Below the pieces are notes generated by a model. It worked only from the letters and a program-made list of their open reading frames with translations, did not search any database and was not told where the DNA came from. Source: JAIQFL01 sp035295745 (GTDB lineage Bacteria > Acidobacteriota > Terriglobia > Bryobacterales > Bryobacteraceae). From it: 64,000 bases of DNA. Positions 51,633-60,970 of the stretch are shown here, piece after piece (positions within the stretch are counted from its first letter, which is position 1; every line of letters begins with the position of its first letter). The translations under genes were made by a program, and so were the position numbers. The stretch is from assembly GCA_035295745.1 (NCBI GenBank), contig DATGIL010000101.1, positions 1 through 64,000 of the forward strand, given 5' to 3'.

Positions 51633-52487
51633 GCCGCCGGCCTTGTTACCGCTGGTCAACAACGCATGACGCTGCCAAAACCGCGCGGCGACGGTAGCGC
51701 GGAGACCGCACCTCAATTGATATTGATCGGCCGCAGTGGTTGCAGACGCCCATCTCCACGAGCGACACGGGGATGTGACCCGTCGCGTGATAGATAGCAG
51801 AGATGGGAGGAATCAGGGCGCATTCCTTGGATACCGCGATGGGGTCATGGCGTGCCTCAAGCAGTACTACCTGAAGGGTGGGCGCGCGGTGTCTGGCGAG
51901 ACGATGCAGCGCGTGCGCCGAAATATCGGGACGGGACATCGACCAGGTCCTGCCAAATCGCCTTGGCATTGCGACAACGCCAACTCGACGGCATCGCGAT
52001 ATGATTCGCAGGCGCTGGCCGAAGGACCGCAGCTCGGGCTGCGCGCCTCGTGGCGGGGGTCGTTTCTGCAGCCCTCGCCCTTCCCCTGTGTGCCGATCTT
52101 CGGACTCATCCTTCCAGAAGCAACAAATGGGAGATCTTGTAGCTCGGACCGGACGACTTGCCGCCAATCTCCAGCAGTTCACCGCATCGCCGGTTAGTGG
52201 TACTCGTTTCGGCACACATGCGCGGAGAGTTGCGGTGGGGAACCACGCCGACAGACCGTTACCCCGGCGATGGCACGGCGTAAGCCGATCACGTTCTTTC
52301 TCTTATGCTTACAGCCCTGGATCCGCGGCTCTAAAGAGGTCCCACCAGCAGTCCGGGTTAGTACACTGTGCCGCGGCAACCCAAGCCTCCCCTCTTGAAT
52401 CGCTTCGCTTCTCCCCTTTACAATTGCGCTGTGAAAGGCGTGGACGTCCGGCCGATCCGTGCGGGACCCGTCCTCGTAGGTATACCA
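51633..52487. other. Degraded mobile-element region
   Basis: About 850 bp with no intact gene. The only readable piece is an IS21-type fragment (listed separately). Many open frames exist but show no family signature. Codon use and composition differ little from the rest. Confidence 0.5.
51938..52070 (-). pseudogene. IS21-type transposase (IstA) fragment
   Basis: The peptides S-A-S-A-C-E-S-Y-R-D-A-V-E-L-A-L-S-Q and, after a one-base shift, R-N-A-K-A-I-W-Q-D-L-V-D match consecutive parts of IstA transposases near their DNA-binding region. About 45 codons remain. Both flanks are unreadable as IstA. Confidence 0.55.
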
Positions 52488-53420
52488 ATGGGCAATCCCA
52501 AGGGAACGTTGAAGACTGGGGCGCGAGGAGTGCAGGTCGGTCGCGCTCAAACTGCGCTGAACAAACATCAGGTCCTGCCGCTACTCAAGATAGACGGCGA
52601 TTTCGGCCCCAAAACTCGCGCCAGCGTCGGCGCGTTCCAGGAACGCTACAGACTGAAAACCAGCGGTGAGGTGGACGACGATACCTGGTTGTTCCTCAAC
52701 CCATACCGGACCGCATTGGTGTTCGGTCTGCTCTCTCCGAAGGGTCTCACACTGCCACAATTCAAGAGTCCCTTCGATCCGTCCAACTCGCCTCTGAAAT
52801 CGGGAGGAGTGCCGCAGCCGAATTTCAAGCTGGAGCCGCACTTGCTCGATCCTGCGCGGAATCCGGTGGGCTATCCTTTCCGCTATCCCCTCCCTTCTAC
52901 GCCCGAGCCGGTCAAAGTCGACTTGAGCGATGTGGTTTTCCAGCCTCAGTTCGGCCCACAGTACCTGACCAAACCCTTGTGGTACTCCGGATTTCCAAAA
53001 GGTCAGCCCCCGGGAGCCTCCCTTTCCCTCCCTTTTCAGTTCTGGGTGACCTGGCGGTCCAAGCCCAAGGGACTGCACACCGAAATCAGCTTCGGCCCCG
53101 GATTTGCCTTCAACCGCACGGTATCGAAGGACGATTCTGCTTACACCTTGTCCCTCAATGCCCAGGTCATGGTGGCGGACATCTGGGCGAGCGGTAGTTG
53201 GCACTTACTGGCGCCCTACGCGCAAGCCGGCGGATACTGGAATTTCCGGCCGTACACCGAGGGCTTCGGCGTGAACATCGGCAATCAGATGACCTACGAG
53301 ATCATTGATGACAGGCTGATGCTGATGCTCCAGCCAGGTTTTTGGATCAACCACGATCTGACTAAGAACCAAACCACCTACGGACCGGGCGTGGGGTTGT
53401 CCGTCGGTGGCAGTTTCTGA
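52488..53420 (+). CDS. Peptidoglycan-binding-domain protein with barrel-like C-terminus
   Basis: A 310-residue protein, with ATG 52488 as the start just before the PG_binding_1 domain (residues 10-75; V-Q-V-G-R-A-Q-T-A-L-N-K, I-D-G-D-F-G-P-K-T-R-A-S-V-G-A-F-Q). A Pro-rich linker follows. The C-terminal 150 residues have alternating hydrophobic strands (L-H-T-E-I-S-F-G-P-G-F-A-F, Y-T-L-S-L-N-A-Q-V-M-V) and end in V-G-L-S-V-G-G-S-F, like an outer-membrane barrel. It may link outer membrane to cell wall. No signal peptide is seen with this start. The frame continues upstream to 52368 without one. Confidence 0.78.
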   Translation: MGNPKGTLKTGARGVQVGRAQTALNKHQVLPLLKIDGDFGPKTRASVGAFQERYRLKTSGEVDDDTWLFLNPYRTALVFGLLSPKGLTLPQFKSPFDPSNSPLKSGGVPQPNFKLEPHLLDPARNPVGYPFRYPLPSTPEPVKVDLSDVVFQPQFGPQYLTKPLWYSGFPKGQPPGASLSLPFQFWVTWRSKPKGLHTEISFGPGFAFNRTVSKDDSAYTLSLNAQVMVADIWASGSWHLLAPYAQAGGYWNFRPYTEGFGVNIGNQMTYEIIDDRLMLMLQPGFWINHDLTKNQTTYGPGVGLSVGGSF

Positions 53421-53429
53421 GGCAGTTTC

Positions 53430-53645
53430 TGAGACAGTTTGGGTGGCAGCAGCGTTTGCCGGTCCTTGCGCCATTGGTTGCCCCGGATCCAGATCACGCC
53501 GCGGGTTCTGTCGATTATCCGCCGCGGTGAGGCAGGCAATCTCTGATGTCCTCGGGCCGGCGCCATACATCGTGCTCAAAACGGCGCGATACATCAGATT
53601 CTTCGGAGCCGCGGATAGGCCGTAATGCTCCCCGGTGCGTAATTG
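53430..53645 (-). pseudogene. Tyrosine recombinase/integrase remnant
   Basis: On the minus strand A-V-L-S-T-M-Y-G-A-G-P-R-T-S-E-I-A-C-L-T-A is followed, after a frameshift, by G-V-I-W-I-R-G-N-Q-W-R-K-D-R-Q-T-L-L-P-P. These correspond to the catalytic Arg segment (G-A-G-L-R-x-S-E) and the following beta-turn with K-x-R of XerC-like integrases. The second catalytic half (H-x-x-R, Tyr) is missing. Its downstream edge is the end of the peptidoglycan-binding gene. Confidence 0.6.
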
Positions 53646-53832
53646 CGGATTTGGAGATTCTCCAATATCCGCCGCCGCAGCGAAGTCATGACGGAAAGCT
53701 CTGCTGAGATCAGAACCTCCTCGCGCAAGGAATGTTTCAATGCCGCAGCGTCCGAAAAATTCGACTTTAGGATTGTTGCCGCAAATCGCGTCTTCGTTCA
53801 ATTGTCCTGAACGCCTGTTCCCCGCCGCTAGA

Positions 53833-54465
53833 TCAACGCAATATGAAGCCTCGTACGCGAAACACGGCCACCATGGCAACCGCTGCTGCAGCCAGCAGAA
53901 GGGTACCCGGCTCGGGGACAGCAGATGATGACCGAGTGCTCCAACTCCCCGTAAAGCTCGCAGTACTGATCATGCCACCCGTGAAGGCGACGTTCACGAA
54001 GAAATCGTCACCACTATCCAACTCAAAGCCCTTCGGTGCCGTAAAAGTGACGCTGTTTCCGCCCGTATAGCTTGGAGTCCAGACGATACTGTCGCCGATC
54101 TCATGAAAGCGCGTGAAGTCGTCAAACCCAGTTCGAGCGGGATCGGCAGCCTGATCAATCGTCACCCCCGGGGCCAGTCCGGTGAATGTGATCGTAAGGG
54201 ACAATGCCGGATCAGTCGCCGCAGGCCAGTTCTGACTGAAGGAGCCCAAGCCCGGCATTCCCCAAACCGAAATGCCACAACGATTCACAGTTGGCGGAGA
54301 GCAGTTGAGCCCTGTGCCCGTAGCGTCATCGGAAATCAGCCGCCAAGGCAGAGAACCAGGGTTGATCGTCCCGCTGGTTCCCGATCCCGAGAAGTCGATG
54401 TTCCCTGCCTTCAGGCCGCTGCAGCAGGCCAACAACAGCATCGCGATACTTGTCCATGATCTCAT
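53833..54465 (-). CDS. PEP-CTERM sorting domain protein (second copy)
   Basis: A 210-residue exported protein, signal peptide to about residue 20 (L-L-L-A-C-C-S-G-L-K-A-G). The middle is beta-rich with T-I-T-F-T-G-L-A-P-G and three or four Cys. The tail V-P-E-P-G-T-L-L-L-A-A-A-A-V-A-M-V-A-V-F-R-V-R-G is a classical PEP-CTERM signal for an exosortase. Unrelated in the mature part to the protein at 3.2 kb. A GAGGG sequence lies before the ATG. Confidence 0.92.
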   Translation of the reverse strand: MRSWTSIAMLLLACCSGLKAGNIDFSGSGTSGTINPGSLPWRLISDDATGTGLNCSPPTVNRCGISVWGMPGLGSFSQNWPAATDPALSLTITFTGLAPGVTIDQAADPARTGFDDFTRFHEIGDSIVWTPSYTGGNSVTFTAPKGFELDSGDDFFVNVAFTGGMISTASFTGSWSTRSSSAVPEPGTLLLAAAAVAMVAVFRVRGFILR

Positions 54466-54792
54466 TTCCAGTCCCTCTGCTGTTCGATCCTATCACAGCG
54501 AATTTCAGGGAAGCTCACCCAACGGAGTAACGGGAAACAACACGTACCGGTCGGCGGACCCCAGCCCATCGCGCCAATAATAGCGCTATCGATTCCCTAT
54601 CTCGCAATTCTCCTTCGGGAGCCTCTGCCGATAATGGTGCGCCTCACTTCTTTGCATTCCAACCCCAACGTGGACCGCGAAGCCCCGGCGCAGGATGCCG
54701 CGCGACGCCTGTCCTCGGAGTCGGGTGTCAGGGCAGTGCCCGGATTTCCAAGGGGCTGGCATATGCTGGGACATATACGATGTGAGGTGCCG

Positions 54793-55524
54793 ATGGCTGC
54801 CGGTTTTGAAGATCTTCTCAAAGAGAATCCAGATGATGTACTCATACAGATGATTCAAGACTCCCGCCTTAGTGATCTGACGTTGGCCATTGAAGCCCAC
54901 GAGGATCCAATCGCGATGGGATCGGCGTTCGCTTCCGCTGTCAGGAGACTTTATCGCGAATATAGCGACGTATCCAATATGCTGGTGGCGGGCGGCACGG
55001 GGTTGACCTACTGTCTGAGCAAAGCGAGCCGGGAGTCGGATCATCTCAGAGCACGGGAACTCAAGAAGCTTGGCAGGGTCATCGCGTTCAACACCGCTGT
55101 AAATTGCTGGCCGGGATGGGGCGACGACGGTATTGTCATCGAAGAAGCCCATATCAGCGCTGGAATCCAGATCGCAACAGAGTGCCTAAGCCTGGTGCAG
55201 GAGCTGGCGCTCACACCCCGCGAGCAGGGCGGCGCGCATTGGCTGATCGGCGCTCTTCAACTCGCGGCTGGTAGATTTGGTGTCGCTCGGATGGAGTTCG
55301 AAGAAGCCAGGCAAATCTATCTTCGCGACGAATCGATCTCGTCATATGCACTCATGGCCGACGGGTACATCGCCCTGGCAGCGAAAGCCGACCCTCAGTC
55401 CGGTCCGGACGGCGTGGATGCCCTAAGCATGGCATTAGACCGGCTTCGGTCGGAGGGATCGAAAGATGCGACGTTTTTCGCTGCCCAGATCGCTACAGCC
55501 GACCGGGTCTTGCTCAAGAATTAG
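54793..55524 (+). CDS. TPR-like cytoplasmic protein of unknown function
   Basis: A 243-residue protein starting at ATG 54793 with GTGAGGTG just ahead; the frame is open further upstream but without a ribosome binding site. It is helical, with an early E-D-L-L-K-E-N-P-D-D-V-L-I-Q-M-I segment and later TPR-like A-R-M-E-F-E-E-A-R-Q-I-Y-L-R-D. A conserved W-P-G-W-G-D-D-G motif lies in the middle. No signal peptide or catalytic motif. Isolated between two oppositely oriented genes. Confidence 0.72.
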   Translation: MAAGFEDLLKENPDDVLIQMIQDSRLSDLTLAIEAHEDPIAMGSAFASAVRRLYREYSDVSNMLVAGGTGLTYCLSKASRESDHLRARELKKLGRVIAFNTAVNCWPGWGDDGIVIEEAHISAGIQIATECLSLVQELALTPREQGGAHWLIGALQLAAGRFGVARMEFEEARQIYLRDESISSYALMADGYIALAAKADPQSGPDGVDALSMALDRLRSEGSKDATFFAAQIATADRVLLKN

Positions 55525-55711
55525 TCATCCGTAGGCGGGCATTTCGAAGGGGGCGAAAGGACCGCCTCCAGATCGCAAGATCGAGGGTGGTCTCGACTGC
55601 TGACTGAAGAATCGCGACCGGAAAGTCCAAGCAAAACAGGCCAAAATACGGTAACTCGGCAAATCGGAGAATTGCCGCGTGGCTGTTCGCGAACCCACTA
55701 CTTGCACGCTT

Positions 55712-55755
55712 GCGGCCCTCGCTGCGCATTTGCCGATTCGCGCAACGAGGGCCGC
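55712..55755 (-). terminator. Stem-loop downstream of the outer-membrane protein gene
   Basis: GCGGCCCTCG (55712-55721) and CGAGGGCCGC (55746-55755) are perfect complements separated by 24 nt. The structure lies 24 nt past the stop of the barrel gene on the minus strand. There is no T-tract, so termination by hairpin alone is uncertain. Confidence 0.4.
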
Positions 55756-55778
55756 AGACTGAACGCAACATTACTGGG

Positions 55779-56378
55779 TTAGAAGCGGTATCCGAATCCG
55801 ATCGAGGGCGCTGCACGGTGCGTGATGCGATCGGCGCCGGCCAGTCCGGCCAGTTCGTAGGTCGGCGAGTTGTAGACGAAGCCGCGATACTCCACGCGAG
55901 CGAAGATCCGCTGCGAGAGGTTGAAATCGGCTCCGGCGCCGTAGACGAAGGCGGCGCGGGTTTGCGAGTTGGCCCCGGCGAAATCGCGCGGATCAAACAC
56001 CATGGCGCCAGCGCCGGCCAATGCAAACGGCGTGACATTGCGCAGCGGCAGACGGAAAACGTAGGCACCGGATACTTCGTGCGAATTAGTTTTCACGCCC
56101 ACCACACCAGCGGTCGAAGCATAATTCTGGGTGTTGAGCGCATACCCATAGTTCGCTTCCACGCCGTGGTGCTTGCTGAAGAAGTAGCGATAGCTCGCCA
56201 ACACGCCTCCGCTATTGGTGGCGTCGTTGTTGATTCCATTTTGTCTGGTGCTGGTAACGAAGCTGCCGAACGCCTGGACCGCGACTTCCTGTTTCCCCAC
56301 CTCAGATTGTGCAAACGCCGGCAACGCCAGCGATGCGATACCTGCGACCCACGCAATGACTAATCTCTTTTGCGACAT
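55779..56378 (-). CDS. Outer-membrane beta-barrel protein
   Basis: A 199-residue protein with a signal peptide ending A-F-A-Q (about residue 24), then eight or so amphipathic strands: V-A-V-Q-A-F-G-S-F, G-V-E-A-N-Y-G-Y-A-L-N-T, H-E-V-S-G-A-Y-V-F-R-L-P. It ends in S-I-G-F-G-Y-R-F, the terminal aromatic that targets barrels to the Bam machinery. The type is the small OmpA/OprB-like porin or OMP_b-brl family. No ligand can be inferred. Monocistronic. Confidence 0.9.
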   Translation of the reverse strand: MSQKRLVIAWVAGIASLALPAFAQSEVGKQEVAVQAFGSFVTSTRQNGINNDATNSGGVLASYRYFFSKHHGVEANYGYALNTQNYASTAGVVGVKTNSHEVSGAYVFRLPLRNVTPFALAGAGAMVFDPRDFAGANSQTRAAFVYGAGADFNLSQRIFARVEYRGFVYNSPTYELAGLAGADRITHRAAPSIGFGYRF

Positions 56379-56649
56379 CTTTTTTTCTCCCTGTGTGACT
56401 CATTGTTCAGCTTGACGCTGTGCCCTCTTAGAAGGCACACGGCATTCCAAGCCGGCACTGCCGGAAACTGCAATGAAATCAGCGTTCGTATGGCGCGCCG
56501 GTGCCGATGCCGGGTCACGATGTCCGGCGGCTGACGGAATCCCGGCACGCCGCGACGAATCGGCCGGCGCGATAGAATAAAGAAACGGTGTTGAAACCCC
56601 GGCTGTCTCCCGCCGTCCAAAACCATATACTCGAAGTCTGGTCTGATTG

Positions 56650-58110
56650 ATGTTTCGAATCCTCGTAGCCTTGGTCTGTGCCGCCACCGCGCTCCACGCC
56701 GCGGACGATCTTGACTCTCAACTGAAGACGATCCTGACGGCATACGCCATCATGGAGCGCAACGCCGCCGACCCGGTCTCGTCGGAGAAGGCCTTCTTCG
56801 AAGGCGCAATTCCAGGGCTCCTGCGGCGCCTCGATCCCCACTCGGTCTTCTTCGACCCGGGCCAATTCGAGCAGGTCAAGAAGATGGAGGAATCCACGCA
56901 GAAGGGGTTCGGAAGCGTGGTGTCGCTGCTGCCGGGAAGAGTGATCGTGCTGCAGACCACGCCGGGGACGCCCTCGGCTCGGTCGGGACTGAACCCCGGT
57001 GACGAGATTGTGGCAATCAACGGCTACGATATCAGCCGCCTCGATCTCGATCAGCTCACCCAATTACTTTCGCAGTCACGCCAGCAGCAGGCGCAGTTGA
57101 TCGTGCGGCGCCCGGGAGTCGTGCGCATGCTGAGCTTCACCCTGATCCCGGAGGAGATGCAGGCTTCGAGCGTAGAACGGGCGTTTTTCATCGGCGCGGG
57201 CATGGGTTATATCCGGGTGGCCAGTTTCGATGCCAACACCGCGGGCGAAATCAAAAAGGCGATCGAAAAACTAGGCGGCGACCGCCTGGCAGGCCTGGTG
57301 TTGGACCTTCGAAATAATCCTGGTGGCATGGTGAAAGCAGCACTCGATACCGCGTCGCTATTTCTACAGCCAGGCACCAAGATCGTCACAGTGCGGGGCC
57401 GCCACGTTCCGGAAGAGTCGGAAACTGTGCCGTCGATTGCGACGCCCTATGGATTCAAGCTCGCGATCCTGGTGAATGAGAAGACCGCCAGCGCTTCCGA
57501 AATCGTTTCGGGAGCGATGCAGGATCACGATCGCGCGACCATTCTGGGGGAAGCCAGTTACGGCAAGGGCCTGGTGCAGAGCGTCTTCCCGCTCACCGAT
57601 GGCACTGGCTTAGCCCTGACCACCGCGCTGTACTACACCCCCAGCGGGCGCTCGATTCAAAAACCTCTCGACTCCTCGAAATTCGAGCTCGGCGATACCA
57701 CTGCGCATCCGAATGTGCAGACGGAATTTCACACCGATAAGGGTCGGCTCGTCACCGGCGGTGGCGGCATTCGACCTGATATCGAGGTGAGCCCGCCCGC
57801 CATGAACCGGCTACGCGCGGTGCTGGATGCCAGCGGGTCCTTCACCAATTTCGCCACGGAATACCTGCGCAAGAACAAGATATCCGAAGATTTCGACGTC
57901 ACCCCGGCGGTTCTGCGCGATTTTCAGCTTTTCCTGGCCGATCGCGGGATTCAGCCCGGAGTTGCCGAACTGTCCGTGGAGCGGTCCTACATGACCAATC
58001 GCTTGAAGACCGAGATCTTCAACCAGGCGTTCGGAGTGGAAAAGGGCGATGAAGTGGAGGCCCAGCGCGATCCGGTGATCTTGAAGGCCCTGGAGATCGT
58101 TGGTTCGTAA
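56650..58110 (+). CDS. S41 carboxy-terminal processing peptidase
   Basis: A 486-residue exported protease (signal peptide A-L-H-A near residue 17). A PDZ domain at about 85-165 has F-G-S-V-V-S-L-L and S-G-L-N-P-G-D-E-I-V-A-I-N-G. The tail-specific protease domain carries V-L-D-L-R-N-N-P-G-G, the T-A-S-A-S-E segment with the catalytic Ser (near residue 283) and S-Y-G-K-G with the Lys (near 304). It cleaves C-termini of periplasmic proteins. The C-terminus extends past the family core. ATG 56650 is used; TTG 56647 is one codon earlier. The SurA-like lipoprotein gene follows 56 bp later. Confidence 0.94.
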   Translation: MFRILVALVCAATALHAADDLDSQLKTILTAYAIMERNAADPVSSEKAFFEGAIPGLLRRLDPHSVFFDPGQFEQVKKMEESTQKGFGSVVSLLPGRVIVLQTTPGTPSARSGLNPGDEIVAINGYDISRLDLDQLTQLLSQSRQQQAQLIVRRPGVVRMLSFTLIPEEMQASSVERAFFIGAGMGYIRVASFDANTAGEIKKAIEKLGGDRLAGLVLDLRNNPGGMVKAALDTASLFLQPGTKIVTVRGRHVPEESETVPSIATPYGFKLAILVNEKTASASEIVSGAMQDHDRATILGEASYGKGLVQSVFPLTDGTGLALTTALYYTPSGRSIQKPLDSSKFELGDTTAHPNVQTEFHTDKGRLVTGGGGIRPDIEVSPPAMNRLRAVLDASGSFTNFATEYLRKNKISEDFDVTPAVLRDFQLFLADRGIQPGVAELSVERSYMTNRLKTEIFNQAFGVEKGDEVEAQRDPVILKALEIVGS

Positions 58111-58166
58111 AAAGTGAGTTTCCCACTCAAATCGGCTTCACACGGTTACAATGGGTCTTCACGCAC

Positions 58167-59186
58167 ATGAAGCGCTATCTTGTGATTTTCGCCGCAACGC
58201 TGGTTGCCTTGGCCCAGTTATCGTGCAAGCAAACGGCCCCTGCCAACGTCGCGGCTGACGTGAACGGGTACGCCATCACCTTCACCGAGTTGAATCGGAT
58301 CTTTGAACAGACGCAGCAACCCGGCGACAAGGCCAACGAAGACCAGATCGCCGGCGCCAAGCTGGAACTGCTCAATTCCATGATCACCAGCCGCATCATT
58401 CTGCAGCGCGCCGAGCGGCTGGGGTTGACGGCCGTGGACGCGGACGTGGACGCCGAATTTAACAAGATGAAATCGCCGTATACCAAGGAGCAGTTCGAAG
58501 CACGGCTGACCGAGCGGCACATGACCGCGGACGACCTGAAAACGCAGATCCGGCACGATCTCACAATCGCCAAGCTGATCAACAAAGAGATCACCTCTCA
58601 TGTGACGATCACGGATGCGGACGTCTCCAACTTTTTCGCTGCCAACAAGGCCGCGTTCAACCATCCCGAGCCACAGATCCGCATCGCGCAGATTCTGGTG
58701 ACGCCCAACCCAGACCCCAATGTTCGTAATCTGAAAAACAGCAAGGCGCAGAACGAGAAGCAGGCAAAGGAAAAAATTGACGACATCGAAGCCCGTCTGC
58801 AGCGTGGCGAGGATTTCGGAATGCTGGCGCAGAACTACTCGGAAGATCCGAACAGCGCGGCCAACGGCGGCGATATGGGTTTGATCCCGGAATCGAATCT
58901 GGAAAAGGTCAGTCCCGATCTGAAGCGGCTGGTGCTATCGCTGCAGCCCGGTGTCGCCTCGCGGCCGATCGTGACGCAGTACGGCTTTCAGATTCTGAAA
59001 GTGATCTCCCGCGAGCCGGCCGGGCAACGTGAACTGAATGATCCCCGAGTGCAGCAGGAGATTCGCGAGACGCTGATTAATCGCAAGACGCAGTTGCTGC
59101 AGGCGGCCTTTTACGAGGTGGCGCGGAACGAGGCGAAGGTTCAAAACTACCTGGCGCGCAGCATCGTGCAGGATGCCAGCAAGTAG
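58167..59186 (+). CDS. SurA-like peptidyl-prolyl isomerase lipoprotein
   Basis: A 339-residue lipoprotein: the lipobox L-S-C-K at about residue 20 follows a hydrophobic signal. A SurA_N/foldase region includes L-L-N-S-M-I-T-S-R-I-I-L-Q-R-A. The parvulin rotamase domain at about 175-290 has I-R-I-A-Q-I-L-V-T and G-E-D-F-G-M-L-A-Q-N-Y-S-E-D-P-N-S. It probably assists folding of outer-membrane proteins, as the PpiD-like protein at 15.9 kb does at the inner membrane. Same strand as the S41 gene. Confidence 0.93.
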   Translation: MKRYLVIFAATLVALAQLSCKQTAPANVAADVNGYAITFTELNRIFEQTQQPGDKANEDQIAGAKLELLNSMITSRIILQRAERLGLTAVDADVDAEFNKMKSPYTKEQFEARLTERHMTADDLKTQIRHDLTIAKLINKEITSHVTITDADVSNFFAANKAAFNHPEPQIRIAQILVTPNPDPNVRNLKNSKAQNEKQAKEKIDDIEARLQRGEDFGMLAQNYSEDPNSAANGGDMGLIPESNLEKVSPDLKRLVLSLQPGVASRPIVTQYGFQILKVISREPAGQRELNDPRVQQEIRETLINRKTQLLQAAFYEVARNEAKVQNYLARSIVQDASK

Positions 59187-59191
59187 CGCCG

Positions 59192-60601
59192 TCAGCTTTT
59201 TTGGCCGGCGCGATAAATCACGACACCCGCCATATTCGCGATCACCACGATGCTGCAGATCTTGGCAGCATAGGCAGCCTTGCTGACCACGTTCACAATC
59301 GGATAGACGGCAATACAGAGCGAGATGAGGCTGGCGGCCAGACCGGCCAGCGAAACCGCTTTGAGCCAGCCGGGCAGCGCATTTCTCAGGCTGGCGCGGC
59401 CAAACACCGGCAGCGCGAACAGCGAGACGTAGGTGATCGCGTAGAGGACGATCGACGCGGTTGCCAGTAATTGGCTCGCCTCCTGCTCCTCGACGCCCAA
59501 CATGCTCAGCAGCACAAACAGCATCACCAGGACAGCCACGAACACGATCGAATTCACGGGCGTTCGCCAGCGCGGGTGCAGCCGCGTGAACCACTGGGGC
59601 ACCAGGTTATCCCACCCGGCGGTCATAGGCAGACGAGTGAGGCCGGTGAAGATCAGGCTCGCGCTGGCGATAGCGCGGGCGATCAGCAGCAGGATGCCGA
59701 ACGGCGCAGCCCATACTCCCGGTCCGGTATCCCCGAACGCCAGCCGCATGGTCTGCGGGATAGGGCCAATCACGTTGATCGGCCGATTTCCCACGAAAGC
59801 CAGGACAGAGCTGGTTCCAAGGATGAACATCAAAGCGATCACCGGGGCGGAGATGACCACTGACTGGCCAATCGTGCGGGCTGCGCTGCGGCACTCGCCG
59901 GCCAGGATCGCCACATACTCGAAACCGCTGAGGGCGCCCACGGTCATTTGCCCGAAGACGGCGAGCCCGAACCAATCGAGTTTGGGCCACTGCCAGGGAA
60001 TTGGCTCGTAAGCCGAAACCGAACCGCCGCGCCATATCGACCAGATCGGAAGCCCCAGGAGGATCACATACGCGAGCAGGATCATCAGGCTGCCGACATT
60101 GTGCAGCCACTTGCCGATGTCGAGTCCTCGCACCGCGACCCAGGTGATCGCCGCCATGACCCCGCCGGTGAGTGCCAGCGTGGCCAGTTTACTGCCCGGC
60201 AGCCAAGCGGCTGAAGGCCCGATCATGTAGGAGAGGTCGGTGGGGACCACGAAGATAATCGCTCCGGTGACGATCACAGCGTAGACCCAGAGATTCCAGG
60301 CGGTGAGGAATCCGGCCATCTCGCCGTACCCGGCCTTCGCCCACTGGTAAAGTCCGCCTTCGAGCGGCATCAGGCGGTTGAGGTAAATGACAATGGCTGC
60401 CAGAGGCAGGTAGAAGAGCAGCATCGACCCCAGCCAGAACACGACGTGCGCTCGTCCGAGTTTGGCCGCGATGCCTACCCACGACGACCCGACGACGCAG
60501 AGCACCTGCGCCAGCACCAGGTCCCACAGGCCCATCTCGCGTCGTAGCGTGGTTTCCTGGATTGTGGCGACTTGCGCGCCCCCGCGGGGTTCTTCGGGCA
60601 C
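59192..60601 (-). CDS. APC-superfamily amino-acid permease
   Basis: A 469-residue transporter with about twelve hydrophobic segments, starting at GTG 60601. The APC signature G-G-L-Y-Q-W-A-K is at helix 2-3, and helix 6 shows the F-S/G-G-F-E-Y-V-A pattern (L-S-G-F-E-Y-V-A-I-L-A-G-E). The closest type is the glutamate/GABA or YjeH-like group; substrate uncertain. It converges with the SurA-like gene at 5 bp. Two palindromes lie 150-220 bp upstream. Confidence 0.93.
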   Translation of the reverse strand: MPEEPRGGAQVATIQETTLRREMGLWDLVLAQVLCVVGSSWVGIAAKLGRAHVVFWLGSMLLFYLPLAAIVIYLNRLMPLEGGLYQWAKAGYGEMAGFLTAWNLWVYAVIVTGAIIFVVPTDLSYMIGPSAAWLPGSKLATLALTGGVMAAITWVAVRGLDIGKWLHNVGSLMILLAYVILLGLPIWSIWRGGSVSAYEPIPWQWPKLDWFGLAVFGQMTVGALSGFEYVAILAGECRSAARTIGQSVVISAPVIALMFILGTSSVLAFVGNRPINVIGPIPQTMRLAFGDTGPGVWAAPFGILLLIARAIASASLIFTGLTRLPMTAGWDNLVPQWFTRLHPRWRTPVNSIVFVAVLVMLFVLLSMLGVEEQEASQLLATASIVLYAITYVSLFALPVFGRASLRNALPGWLKAVSLAGLAASLISLCIAVYPIVNVVSKAAYAAKICSIVVIANMAGVVIYRAGQKS

Positions 60602-60970
60602 AGTCCAACCAACGTAGCACAGGCTTTCTCACCCGTGTTCGTTCGAACGCGGAGTGCTTACACGCATTCGGGGATTCTCGGCGCGACCTCCGGTCAGGGC
60701 GGTCTGACGCTGCCTCGCGTGGCCCCATGCCTCAGTTGGCCCCAACCAGGCAAACCGTCTGACTCCGACGGGTACAATCTTGTAGAACCAGTAAGTTACA
60801 AAGAATTTCCGTCGGACTCCGACGGGTTCGAGAGGTAGCTTGCCCGCACTGGTAAGCGGTTGCGGGGCAAGCTGAACCAGACGCTACGTCAGACACAGCC
60901 GTGAGTAAGGGGCACCCGCGCCAGGAATTCCCGGAAGCTCGTAAACACCCCACGCAGCGTAGGGGTGCGG
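60602..60970. other. Intergenic region with paired palindromes
   Basis: A 369-bp gap between the permease start and the histidine-kinase 3' end. It contains two direct copies of a 17-bp palindrome (listed next) and a longer imperfect hairpin of AGCTTGCCCGC type at about 60837-60872. No gene is convincing. Confidence 0.55.
60755..60825. promoter_or_regulatory. Two 17-bp palindromes, candidate operators
   Basis: CCGTCGGACTCCGACGG (60809-60825) is a perfect palindrome around a central C. CCGTCTGACTCCGACGG (60755-60771) differs at one position. Their centres are 54 bp apart, about five helical turns. They lie upstream of the permease gene on the minus strand and could bind a dimeric regulator. 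Confidence 0.5.
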
